From Shewanella sp. AS1 (GTDB lineage: Bacteria > Pseudomonadota > Gammaproteobacteria > Enterobacterales > Shewanellaceae), in NCBI RefSeq assembly GCF_021412565.1, contig NZ_JAKCLJ010000008.1, positions 62,001-126,000 on the forward strand: a DNA stretch of 64,000 nucleotides, given 5' to 3'. Position 1 is the first letter of the stretch. Each line of letters begins with the position of its first letter. Shown piece after piece: positions 38,164 to 46,814 of this stretch. The position numbers and the translations under genes were made by a program. The notes beneath the pieces were generated by a model. That model saw nothing but the letters and a program-made list of their open reading frames with translations. It did no database searches and had not been told where the DNA came from.

Positions 38164-38469
38164 ATGAATCTATTAACCAGCGCGACCCTCGTTATTTCTG
38201 TTGTACTCGTCTCAGCCCCCGCTTTAGCTGAGAGGCCGGATTTTTCAAAAACCCGAGCCGCTCAATCGGATTATCGCTTCAGCGATAATCAACCTGCACA
38301 ATATAACTTCCAGATGCAGCGTACCACTCGTCATGATTTTTCTAAGACGACGGCGGCCAATAGCCAGTACAATTTTAGCGATAACGATGCCGTCTCAAGC
38401 GGCGAAACCAGGCTCGATTCGAGCCAACATGACTTTTCTAAAACCGATGCGGCGCGTGGCGCCAGCTAA
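38164..38469 (+). CDS. Exported protein of exact 32-residue repeats
   Basis: GGAG about 8 bases before the ATG at 38164 gives a 101-residue protein with a signal peptide (ATLVISVVLVSAPALA). The mature chain is a tandem repeat with an exact 32-residue period. DFSKT occurs at residues 26, 58 and 90, and Y-[RN]-FSDN at 37 and 69. It is rich in D, S, Q, N and T and has no cysteine. I do not recognise the family. It would be a short periplasmic or secreted protein, perhaps amyloid-like or cell-wall associated, but that is a guess. The longer frame from 38038 has no support. Confidence 0.65.
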   Translation: MNLLTSATLVISVVLVSAPALAERPDFSKTRAAQSDYRFSDNQPAQYNFQMQRTTRHDFSKTTAANSQYNFSDNDAVSSGETRLDSSQHDFSKTDAARGAS

Positions 38470-38493
38470 AAATAAAAGAGAGAGTCATTGAAA

Positions 38494-38519
38494 GAGGGCG
38501 CCTGTGGTGCCCTTTTTTT
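38494..38519. terminator. Terminator after the repeat protein
   Basis: An AGGGC/GCCCT stem extended by weaker pairs, with T run TTTTTTT, lies between converging genes. Confidence 0.75.
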
Positions 38520-38520
38520 C

Positions 38521-38868
38521 TTATTTTTCTTGGTCCGCTTGCCTGCCGATACGATAAGCATCGAGTATGCCGACCACCCAGGCGGCGATAAAGGCCAAGG
38601 TGGCCAGGTTGATCCAAAGGGTATCGCTGCCAGGGGGAGTTTGAGTGATCTGCTGATAGATGAGGGTGAAATCCAGCGGGATCTCGCCAGCGAGGATGCG
38701 ATCGGATATCGCCTGTGCCCGCTCGACAGCTTTAAAGAGCAGATAGACCAGCCCTGACAGGCTGATGCCCGAGAGCAGGGTGCCCATGTTGGGACGCTTT
38801 AAATAGAAGTGGCCACTGCCAGGACAGACAAAGGCTGAGAGCAGGGCGGCGATAACGGCTTTGTTCAT
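38521..38868 (-). CDS. TM2-like small membrane protein
   Basis: The 115-residue protein has two or three membrane helices. Near its N-terminus is CPGSGHFYLKRPNMG, which resembles the G-x-G-x-H/RFYLG motif of TM2-domain proteins. The C-terminal segment WVVGILDAYRIGRQAD fits the same family. The function is unknown. It is single, convergent with the repeat-protein gene. Confidence 0.65.
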   Translation of the reverse strand: MNKAVIAALLSAFVCPGSGHFYLKRPNMGTLLSGISLSGLVYLLFKAVERAQAISDRILAGEIPLDFTLIYQQITQTPPGSDTLWINLATLAFIAAWVVGILDAYRIGRQADQEK

Positions 38869-38993
38869 GGGACTCCCTTGGCCTCGACGGCATGGCTAAT
38901 TCGACGGTATGGCTAATAAGAAGGAACAGTTAATTGGAAACTTATCTTAAAGTGAGTCTGGAGAACAGCCACAAGAGGCTGAATGAAACACAA

Positions 38994-39683
38994 TTAATCT
39001 GAGGTGATGATTAAGCCCAGGGTTTCAAGCAGCTGACTCTGCTGCCAATGACTGATGATCACGCCATCGAGGGCGACCGTCCTGGGATCTAGCTCACTTA
39101 GCTCCACTCGGGTGAGATCTGCGCCTCTGAGATCGAAACAACCCCACTGCTCGGGCGAGAATTCGCCGCCGCTGAGGTTTGCGCCGCGAAGGGATGCACC
39201 GCGTAAATCCGCTCCGCTCCAACGGTTGTCTGTTAGCTCACACTCTTCGAGCAGCAGGCCGCCTAGGTTGGCGTAACTTAGATTGCTCTCTTTTATCGCA
39301 CCGCTGCAAAAATAGTGCTTCTGTGAGATGTAGTTGCTGAAACTGGCGCGCTGAAAATCGCTGCCTTTGAGGTTACAGGCGTGAAACTCTGCGCCGAAGC
39401 AGCGGCTACCGGTGAACTGACTCAGGCTTAAGTTGCATGCCTTGAACTGGCAGTTGGTGAGTGTGGCATAGCTAAAATCGCAGCCGCTAAGCTCTTCACG
39501 TCCAGGCTCGTCACGTCCAGGCTCGCCTGTTTGTAAAAACTGGCAGCGTTCAAACAGGCTGTCGGTGAGTTCGCATCGGCTGAAATTACAGCGGTAAAAG
39601 TGACAATCACTAAAGTGGTGATCCTGCAGATCTTCGCCGCTGAAATCATGGTCTACATAATACTCGCTTGTGATGCTAATCAT
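38994..39683 (-). CDS. qnr: Qnr-family pentapeptide repeat protein
   Basis: The 229-residue protein is built of pentapeptide repeats (A/C/S-[DN]-[LF]-x-x). It aligns by eye with QnrA along its whole length: start with a DFSGEDL-type repeat, CFGAEFHACNLKGSDF, YFCSGAI, DLRGADLT, LDPRTVALDGV and the end WQQSQLLETLGLII. Qnr proteins mimic DNA and shield gyrase and topoisomerase IV from quinolones. It is about ten residues longer than QnrA because loop A (residues 54-63) holds a duplicated EPGRD/EPGRE. Its ATG overlaps the MATE gene stop by 4 bases. Confidence 0.88.
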   Translation of the reverse strand: MISITSEYYVDHDFSGEDLQDHHFSDCHFYRCNFSRCELTDSLFERCQFLQTGEPGRDEPGREELSGCDFSYATLTNCQFKACNLSLSQFTGSRCFGAEFHACNLKGSDFQRASFSNYISQKHYFCSGAIKESNLSYANLGGLLLEECELTDNRWSGADLRGASLRGANLSGGEFSPEQWGCFDLRGADLTRVELSELDPRTVALDGVIISHWQQSQLLETLGLIITSD

Positions 39684-41047
39684 TTACGGATCCGCTGGGC
39701 GTGCAGTGCGGCGCGTTTGCCTTCGCTAATGCGGCTGGCCAGAAAATAACAGGCGATCCCCATCAGGGTGTTCGTCACGGGCAGCGCCAGCAGTAGCCCC
39801 TTAACGCCGCCGATATAGGATCCAAGGGCAGCCAGCGGCAGCAGGATAAGAAATAGACGGCAGATATTGAGCACCAAGGAACTCATGGGTCTGTGATAGG
39901 CGTTCAGTGACGTCGCCATGATGATCACTATCCCCAGCGGGCCATAAGCCGCAGGCAGGGCGATGATATAGAAACTCAGCCACTCGATCACCTGGGGATC
40001 GTCGCTGAACAGCCGGGCGATGGTCGGGGCGAGAAACAGCAGCGGCAGATAGAGCAAGGTCTGAAATACCAGCACAAAACGCAGCGACAACATCAGCGCC
40101 CTGTGGGCACGCTCAGTCTGACCCGCCCCCAGGTTCTGGGCGATAAAGGGAACTAGGCTAGAACCTAAGGCCATCACTACAATCAAGAGTACAGATTCTA
40201 AACGCGTGCCCGCACCAAAGGCGGCGACGGCGCCGTGATCGATACGCGCCAGCATGGCCATCATGGCCGCATTGGCCAGAGGGTTAAGCAGATTCATCAG
40301 GGCCGCAGGCTGAGCGATATGAGCCAGCTGTCGCCAGTTGCTGCGCATCCTGTCGACATTGAGGCCGACCAAGTGGATCAGCTTATATTTAATGATCAGC
40401 AGGTAACCTGAGAGTGACAAAGCAACCAGCCAGGAGATAAGCGAGGCGATGGCCGCGCCCTCAATTTCCAGGCGAGGGAAGGGGCCGATACCGAAGATAA
40501 GCAGGGGATCCAGCACCAGATTGATTAAGGAGGCCAGGGCCATGATCTTGGCTGGCGAGCCCGTATCTCCTGTAGCGCGCAGTCCCTGATTGCCTATCAT
40601 AAGCAGCACCAAGAGCGGCGCCCCAAAATACCAGATGCTCATATAGTCGTGGATCAGCGGCAAACTGTGCTGGTTGGCACCGAGCAGACCGAAAAGCGGC
40701 GTGATAAACAGGCTGCCTATGATACAGAGCGCGCTGATCAGTGTGACTGTGAGGATAAGAGCATCGTGCAGAAAGACCTTGGCCTTTTCGCCGTTGCCGC
40801 TGCCTATGAGTCTGGCCAGATTGGTCGACACCCCAGCGCCTATGCCTATCGCCAGGCTAGAGATGATAAGAGTGACTGGAAAAGTAAAACTGATGGCCGC
40901 CAGGGATTCGGTACCCAACTGACTGATAAAAAAAGTATCGACCAGACTAAAACCGAGAACTGTCAGGATACCAACCAGGTTAGGCAGACTCATTCTTAGC
41001 AGCACTTGGCCGATAGGTTGGGTTAGGATCCCGTATCTGTTTCTCAT
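39680..41047 (-). CDS. MATE-family efflux transporter
   Basis: From the ATG at 41047 the 455-residue protein has twelve membrane helices. MATE motifs include PNLVGILTVLGFSLVDTFFISQLG at the start and GIGAGVSTNLARLIGSGN near residue 80 (positions counted from the ATG). A TTG 36 bases upstream is possible but has no better ribosome binding site. MATE exporters use Na+ or H+ to expel cationic drugs and toxins, and some confer fluoroquinolone resistance. It is the first gene of an operon with the qnr homologue, whose start codon overlaps its stop. Confidence 0.9.
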   Translation of the reverse strand: MRNRYGILTQPIGQVLLRMSLPNLVGILTVLGFSLVDTFFISQLGTESLAAISFTFPVTLIISSLAIGIGAGVSTNLARLIGSGNGEKAKVFLHDALILTVTLISALCIIGSLFITPLFGLLGANQHSLPLIHDYMSIWYFGAPLLVLLMIGNQGLRATGDTGSPAKIMALASLINLVLDPLLIFGIGPFPRLEIEGAAIASLISWLVALSLSGYLLIIKYKLIHLVGLNVDRMRSNWRQLAHIAQPAALMNLLNPLANAAMMAMLARIDHGAVAAFGAGTRLESVLLIVVMALGSSLVPFIAQNLGAGQTERAHRALMLSLRFVLVFQTLLYLPLLFLAPTIARLFSDDPQVIEWLSFYIIALPAAYGPLGIVIIMATSLNAYHRPMSSLVLNICRLFLILLPLAALGSYIGGVKGLLLALPVTNTLMGIACYFLASRISEGKRAALHAQRIRK

Positions 41048-41149
41048 TAACTCTGGCAGGCTTTCATTTATACAAGAGGGCAATTCTATCAGGATTGACC
41101 TAGCTTTAATAAACCCGAGTTAAAATTTTAAAATTTTTTTTGTAAAGCC

Positions 41150-41178
41150 CTTGAATCTGACCTCGATGACCCCATATA
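41150..41178 (+). promoter_or_regulatory. Sigma-32 heat-shock promoter of groESL
   Basis: CTTGAAT at 41150-41156 is separated by 13 bases from CCCCATATA at 41170-41178. This is a near-consensus RpoH promoter placed 90 bases before the groES ATG. Confidence 0.92.
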
Positions 41179-41267
41179 GCAAACATCGACGACATAAGCT
41201 CATTGTCGTAATAATTCGATAATCCGCCAACTTGATGTTGGGCAAAAATCTTTAGGAGAGTTCATAG

Positions 41268-41558
41268 ATGAATATTCGTCCATTACATGACCGCGTCATC
41301 GTTAAGCGTTCTGAAGTTGAATCAAAATCTGCCGGTGGCATTGTGCTGACAGGTAGCGCCGCAGAACAGTCAAGTCGTGGTGAAGTCCTTGCAGTAGGCA
41401 ATGGCCGAATTCTTGAAAACGGCACGGTTCAGCCTCTCGACGTAAAAGTAGGTGACATAGTGATCTTCAACGAAGGTTACGGCACGAAGAAAGAGAAGAT
41501 CGACGGCCAAGAGGTGTTGATCCTGTCTGAAGCCGATCTGATGGCTGTAGTGGAATAA
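41268..41558 (+). CDS. groES: Co-chaperonin GroES
   Basis: The 96-residue protein is full length. It has the N-terminal signature [14 protein letters not shown], a mobile loop at about residues 17-35 ([11 protein letters not shown]), and the closing [14 protein letters not shown]. It caps the GroEL chamber. AGGAG lies 8 bases before the ATG. groEL follows after 52 bases in the same operon. Confidence 0.98.
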   Translation: MNIRPLHDRVIVKRSEVESKSAGGIVLTGSAAEQSSRGEVLAVGNGRILENGTVQPLDVKVGDIVIFNEGYGTKKEKIDGQEVLILSEADLMAVVE

Positions 41559-41583
41559 TCCACTGAGTTAATTTTCCAGCTAA

Positions 41584-43257
<1,674 letters not shown>

Positions 43258-43313
43258 ATCTAACCCGCCGCAGATTGATCAAGGCGGTTGCCTTGGTCTC
43301 TTTGATACCACAA

Positions 43314-43343
43314 CTAAACCCAGCTTCAGTTGGGTTTAGTTTT
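43314..43343 (+). terminator. Terminator of groESL
   Basis: CTAAACCCA/TGGGTTTAG with an 8-base loop, followed by TTTTA, about 57 bases past the groEL stop. Confidence 0.85.
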
Positions 43344-43399
43344 ATATACCAAGGACAAGGCCCACGTATCGACGCGGGCCTTTTCCATTTCAGAGGTTT

Positions 43400-43740
43400 C
43401 TGCAGGGGGAGTGGTTTGGGATTGGTATGACTGCCGGGCTTTTCGGGAACCACTTCTATGAATGGTAGCCGCTTGCAGCGGCCTAAAGTCGCGGCCTTCC
43501 AGCCCGCCTCCGGGCAAGGGGCTTTGCTTGTCCAAAGCCCCTTGCATCCCAAAGGACACCCGCAACGAAGCGGACGACTCCTTGGGCATTAGGTGTCCTT
43601 TTGCTATCGCGTCAGACGCTCATCCCTGATTCGACTGACGCTGTCTCGGCTCCATGCCTCGGCCACGCAACAGACACCTATGCCCTACGGCCGCTTCGAG
43701 CGGGATTGGTGCAATCCTCGGTAGTAAGTGTTGTGGATGT
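43400..43740. other. GC-rich hairpin block without a gene
   Basis: This gene-free stretch holds consecutive inverted repeats. GTGGTT/AACCAC spans about 43410-43455. GCCGCT-TGC-AGCGGC lies near 43470. A 13-bp perfect stem pairs 43514-43526 with 43533-43545. AAAGGACACC at 43551-43560 pairs with GGTGTCCTTT at 43592-43601 around a 31-base loop. Minus-strand frames here are shadows with no start signal or family. It forms the left edge of the accessory island and differs in composition from the AT-rich genes beyond it. Confidence 0.6.
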
Positions 43741-43944
43741 CCTGACTTTCTTAGTTTCGCCTATTTCAACTTGAACACTACACTCTAAATACCTAATATT
43801 TTGATATTAAACAGTTTATTAAGCTATAGAAAACGTAAGTGATAACCGCAGAAGGGCCACCAACCTTTGATGCTTTACTCCAATCCATAGAAAACTCGAA
43901 AGTGTTTATAATGAGAATGTCGGGACATCCAAAACTCAATACGC

Positions 43945-44298
43945 TTAGCCGTTTGATGGGCGCTTCAGTACAGCTTCTTCAAGTCTTTCCGGTTGTGGAT
44001 TGCGGTGCTCCAGCCAGTCGAAGCTGAATACTCTCATCTGGTCTTTGGCATATTCGGTGGCTTGTGCGCCCGTAAAACCGCTGCCTGGAAGCCCTGATTC
44101 TTGCTGAACCACCAAAATGGTTAATGGTGGCAGGCCGTGAACTAGGCAATACGACTGTATGGGCTCTAGTAGTTGACCTAAGCCCGCAGCTGGTACGCCT
44201 GTCAGCTTAGATAGGATTCCATATGTCAATGATTGACGGTTGCTTGCGGCAAGAGCCAAAACAGCCCATATCTGACTTGCACGTTCTGAACGGGTCAT
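43945..44298 (-). CDS. Small alkyltransferase-like winged-helix protein
   Basis: This 117-residue protein is the last gene of a minus-strand trio, starting 12 bases after the HEPN gene. Its N-terminus MTRSERASQIWAVLALAA leads into LTYGILSKLTG, then GLGQLLEPIQSYC, then PPLTILVVQQESGLPGSGF. That order parallels the DNA-binding half of O6-alkylguanine transferases and alkyltransferase-like proteins (YG-x-LA, then a helix, then a PxxxxVV-x-x-x-G stretch). The reactive PCHR cysteine is missing. A DNA-binding role is therefore plausible but inferred. The product has no firm name. Confidence 0.6.
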   Translation of the reverse strand: MTRSERASQIWAVLALAASNRQSLTYGILSKLTGVPAAGLGQLLEPIQSYCLVHGLPPLTILVVQQESGLPGSGFTGAQATEYAKDQMRVFSFDWLEHRNPQPERLEEAVLKRPSNG

Positions 44299-44310
44299 AT
44301 CAAATCCTTA

Positions 44311-44850
44311 TTAAATTTGAGCAAGGTAATTATCAGTTGCCTTAACCAGGGTTCTAAAGAAGAACAGGCATTTATCGAGGTCCGTACGTTTGACAATGTG
44401 TGTCGTTTGTTTATCTGTTTGTGCTCTATGTACCGCATCACCACGTTTGCGTATCCATTGGTTCAGCATGGTGCTAACTTCTTTCGGTGTTGAGTAGTTG
44501 TTGAAAACCCAGCTAGAAGTAACATCTACCCCAAAGAATTCAAAGAATAGGTGTTTGGTTTTTTGTGAGTCTGGATTATGGAACATTTTGAGTTTTTCCG
44601 AGAACTGTCGCTCCATGAAAGTACCGATCTGACACCCTTTGATAGAGCTGAATTTATTGTTAAACAGCTCTACAGCAATATCTTCAACATAGGTTTCCCA
44701 TGCTGTGAGTACCAGAATTAGTGATGCTCTTTTTAATGCTTCAGGTGGGGGGATAGTCTTATCCACATCGATGTTTAAGTCGTCATAGCATTTGAGCAGT
44801 GCCTCTGCATCGCTTAACGCTCGTTCAAAGGTTTTTATGGATTCTGACAT
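44311..44850 (-). CDS. HEPN-domain protein (RiboL-PSP-HEPN-like)
   Basis: The 179-residue helical protein carries the HEPN ribonuclease motif R-x4-H as RGDAVH (Arg136-His141) inside WIRKRGDAVHRA. Its N-terminal part ALKRASLILVLTAWETYVEDIA fits the MAE_28990/RiboL-PSP-HEPN branch. HEPN proteins with this motif cleave RNA in many toxin-antitoxin, CRISPR and abortive-infection systems. It sits between a NucS-like nuclease gene (95 bases upstream) and the winged-helix gene (12 bases downstream). Its target is unknown. Confidence 0.78.
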   Translation of the reverse strand: MSESIKTFERALSDAEALLKCYDDLNIDVDKTIPPPEALKRASLILVLTAWETYVEDIAVELFNNKFSSIKGCQIGTFMERQFSEKLKMFHNPDSQKTKHLFFEFFGVDVTSSWVFNNYSTPKEVSTMLNQWIRKRGDAVHRAQTDKQTTHIVKRTDLDKCLFFFRTLVKATDNYLAQI

Positions 44851-44945
44851 GGTCTATTTCTCAGGGAGTTTATTATTCATTACTTATGGTTGTAGGGTTG
44901 TGGTTTATTGCGTTTGGAGAAAGTAAGGGCATCCAGAATTGCTGA

Positions 44946-45674
44946 TTACTCAGCAAAAAACTGAAAGGAGAATTCGTAACGCATGAGAGTTAGCGAAGGG
45001 ATTACTTTCGCAGCAGCGTGTGCTTTCTTGTCAAAGTCAGAGGCTATAAGAATACCTCTTACATCATCGCGTTCCTCTTCATCCATAATACTTCCCATGT
45101 AACTCAGTATTTGTGCGACGGCTCGCTGACCAGCGATACCTGTCTTCAGTTCTATGACGACTGGAGTTTTTTCAGCATCTTCGGCTGTTATATCGATGAA
45201 ACCTGTTTCCACAGAACGCTCTTTGCCACCATCGGTTATTCGTAAGCCAAGTTCTACTTGCTCAATATTGTGGCGAATGGCGGCCTGCATATCTTTTTCA
45301 AGCCCTATGGTTTGAGGAGGTTCATTGTCGAAAGTCGTTTCATGTATTTCCTCGTTTACTGAGTCAAAATCTATAGAGTCTTCGTTATCTTCTAGGAATC
45401 GCTTGTAGCGTCTCACAGCATCTCTGTAAGAAGCTAAATTGTTGTATGCATTGCCATTGAATGGAATCTTGGTTTCGTTGGGCCTATTGCTCATGCGGTC
45501 TTGAGTGGTATAGGTTAGCGTTGCAATTAAGCTCTCAAGTCTATCTTCTTTGTAAAGGTCATCGAGATTTCCATAGTGTTCTTCGACTCTTCCAGCTCTG
45601 TGCATCTGGGCTGTTATTGTGCCACCTTGATAGTTTTGAGCCATAAGCCAATTTCTATAAAGTTCTGATTTCAT
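44946..45674 (-). CDS. NucS-like PD-(D/E)XK nuclease with integrase-like N-domain
   Basis: The 242-residue protein has two parts. Residues 1-95 (SELYRNWLMAQNY, then LASYRDAVRRYKRFLED) look like the helical core-binding region of tyrosine recombinases, a fusion seen in some restriction proteins. Residues 120-235 form a NucS/DUF91-type nuclease with Glu126, Asp161 (ETGFIDIT), Glu175 and Lys177 (VVIELKTG), and Gln188 before LSYMG. These are the E-D-ExK-Q positions of active NucS nucleases. It is first in the trio. The AT-rich base use differs from the core genes. Confidence 0.78.
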   Translation of the reverse strand: MKSELYRNWLMAQNYQGGTITAQMHRAGRVEEHYGNLDDLYKEDRLESLIATLTYTTQDRMSNRPNETKIPFNGNAYNNLASYRDAVRRYKRFLEDNEDSIDFDSVNEEIHETTFDNEPPQTIGLEKDMQAAIRHNIEQVELGLRITDGGKERSVETGFIDITAEDAEKTPVVIELKTGIAGQRAVAQILSYMGSIMDEEERDDVRGILIASDFDKKAHAAAKVIPSLTLMRYEFSFQFFAE

Positions 45675-45719
45675 AGAGCCACCAATATTCCCTATTGATT
45701 GTGAATATAGAATTTAAGG

Positions 45720-46390
45720 ACGGGTTTCAGTCATCGCAAATTCCGCTTCGTCGCGGGTCGCGAGGGGATCGATAAGGGCAATTGCTCGTAGAGCGTTTAT
45801 GAGCGCGAACCAAGGATGGGGAGGTGGCTCTTTTGCATGGACGCAATTTCTTGTCGAAACTGCCCCTTATCCCGGTGTGGTGTGGAGCACCACGACTTTA
45901 GCCAAGCGCAGCTTGGCATCAGGCATTAAAACAGCATCAGGGCTGTCATGCCTACCACAAGCGATAGCTACCGCCCGAAATTCTAAGCTATTCCAGAGCG
46001 AGACAAATCCAATTAATGCTAATAAAAACAAGGTTGAAGCTATCAGGCTACCACAGATAAAACCTTATCCAAGGTCAAAAATTGTGCAAATTTATCAAGA
46101 TGCTTAGGCTGGTTAAATCATCGGGAAGGTGGTTTATAGGTGAGGTATTGAAAGCTATCCTTGCCTTATGCTTGCGCTTTAAGAGCGGCGCCATCCCTGA
46201 GATTCATTCACAACTTTGGCGAACGATTAAATTTTGTTTTAACACTAAAAACCTACCTTACAATATCGCCGCCGCGCAAGGCAATAGCTAGCAAGGTAAT
46301 AACAGCAAGCCACTGGCTAATGTTTAGAGGGCAACGGTTATTGTCAGAGTAGCGTCATAGGTGATGATTGGCTTAGCAGAGTTATTTCAA
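45720..46390. other. Gene-free island spacer with hairpin-rich part
   Basis: No supported gene lies here; plus-strand frames inside have no family signal. The left half is GC-richer and contains consecutive hairpins: GTGGTG/CACCAC at 45877-45893, GCCAAGC/GCTTGGC at 45901-45917 and nested GGCAT-CAGC/GCTG-ATGCC at 45922-45952. The right half (from about 46080) is AT-rich and ends at the first hip operator. Confidence 0.55.
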
Positions 46391-46391
46391 A

Positions 46392-46413
46392 AAAGTGTAA
46401 CAAGTGACACTTT
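46392..46413. promoter_or_regulatory. hip operator 1
   Basis: AAAGTGT-N8-ACACTTT, perfect arms. It is the most distal of four such sites before hipB. Confidence 0.8.
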
Positions 46414-46441
46414 GTTATCTGTAATTTAGTTTTTAGGCATT

Positions 46442-46463
46442 AAAGTGTATTATATTACACTTT
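46442..46463. promoter_or_regulatory. hip operator 2
   Basis: AAAGTGT-N8-ACACTTT, with the arms extended by one matching base pair (AAAGTGTA/TACACTTT). It starts exactly 50 bases after operator 1. Confidence 0.82.
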
Positions 46464-46491
46464 TATGTCTATCAGTTGTATTTACTCCCTA

Positions 46492-46513
46492 AAAGTGTAT
46501 CTTCATCCACTTT
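46492..46513. promoter_or_regulatory. hip operator 3
   Basis: AAAGTGT-N8-CCACTTT, one arm mismatch. It starts 50 bases after operator 2. Confidence 0.75.
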
Positions 46514-46542
46514 TTTTGTTGAGTTATGCGTTGAGGCTAGCT

Positions 46543-46564
46543 AAAGTGTAGTAAAGTACACTTT
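46543..46564. promoter_or_regulatory. hip operator 4
   Basis: AAAGTGT-N8-ACACTTT, perfect arms. It starts 51 bases after operator 3 and ends 11 bases before the hipB ATG, so it covers the usual ribosome-binding zone. Confidence 0.82.
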
Positions 46565-46575
46565 AAGATGATCTT

Positions 46576-46812
46576 ATGAGCCGTTCGATGACCCAAGATT
46601 CATTGGGATTACTGATTAAAACTCGCAGAAAGGAAGCTGCACTGACTCAAGAGGTGGCGGCAATGTTGTGTGGCGTCACTAAAAAAACCCTGATCCGTGT
46701 TGAGAAGGGGGAAGATATCTACGTCTCTACTCTATTTAAGATACTTGATGGCCTAGGGATTAGTCTGGCTGTCGAGTCAAAGCCGGATGCTGGTTCAAGT
46801 GAGTGGTACTAG
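46576..46812 (+). CDS. hipB: Antitoxin/repressor HipB
   Basis: The 78-residue protein is a single XRE helix-turn-helix domain ([22 protein letters not shown], then [26 protein letters not shown]). In known systems HipB dimers bind palindromes, repress the hip promoter and hold the HipA kinase inactive. Four matching palindromes lie directly upstream. The ribosome binding site is poor. The hipA ATG begins two bases after its stop, so translation is likely coupled. Confidence 0.88.
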   Translation: MSRSMTQDSLGLLIKTRRKEAALTQEVAAMLCGVTKKTLIRVEKGEDIYVSTLFKILDGLGISLAVESKPDAGSSEWY

Positions 46813-46814
46813 CC

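Noticed and set aside
45799-46291. Plus-strand frames of 69 and 102 codons in the island spacer
   Set aside because: They run through inverted repeats, lack start signals and show no family pattern.
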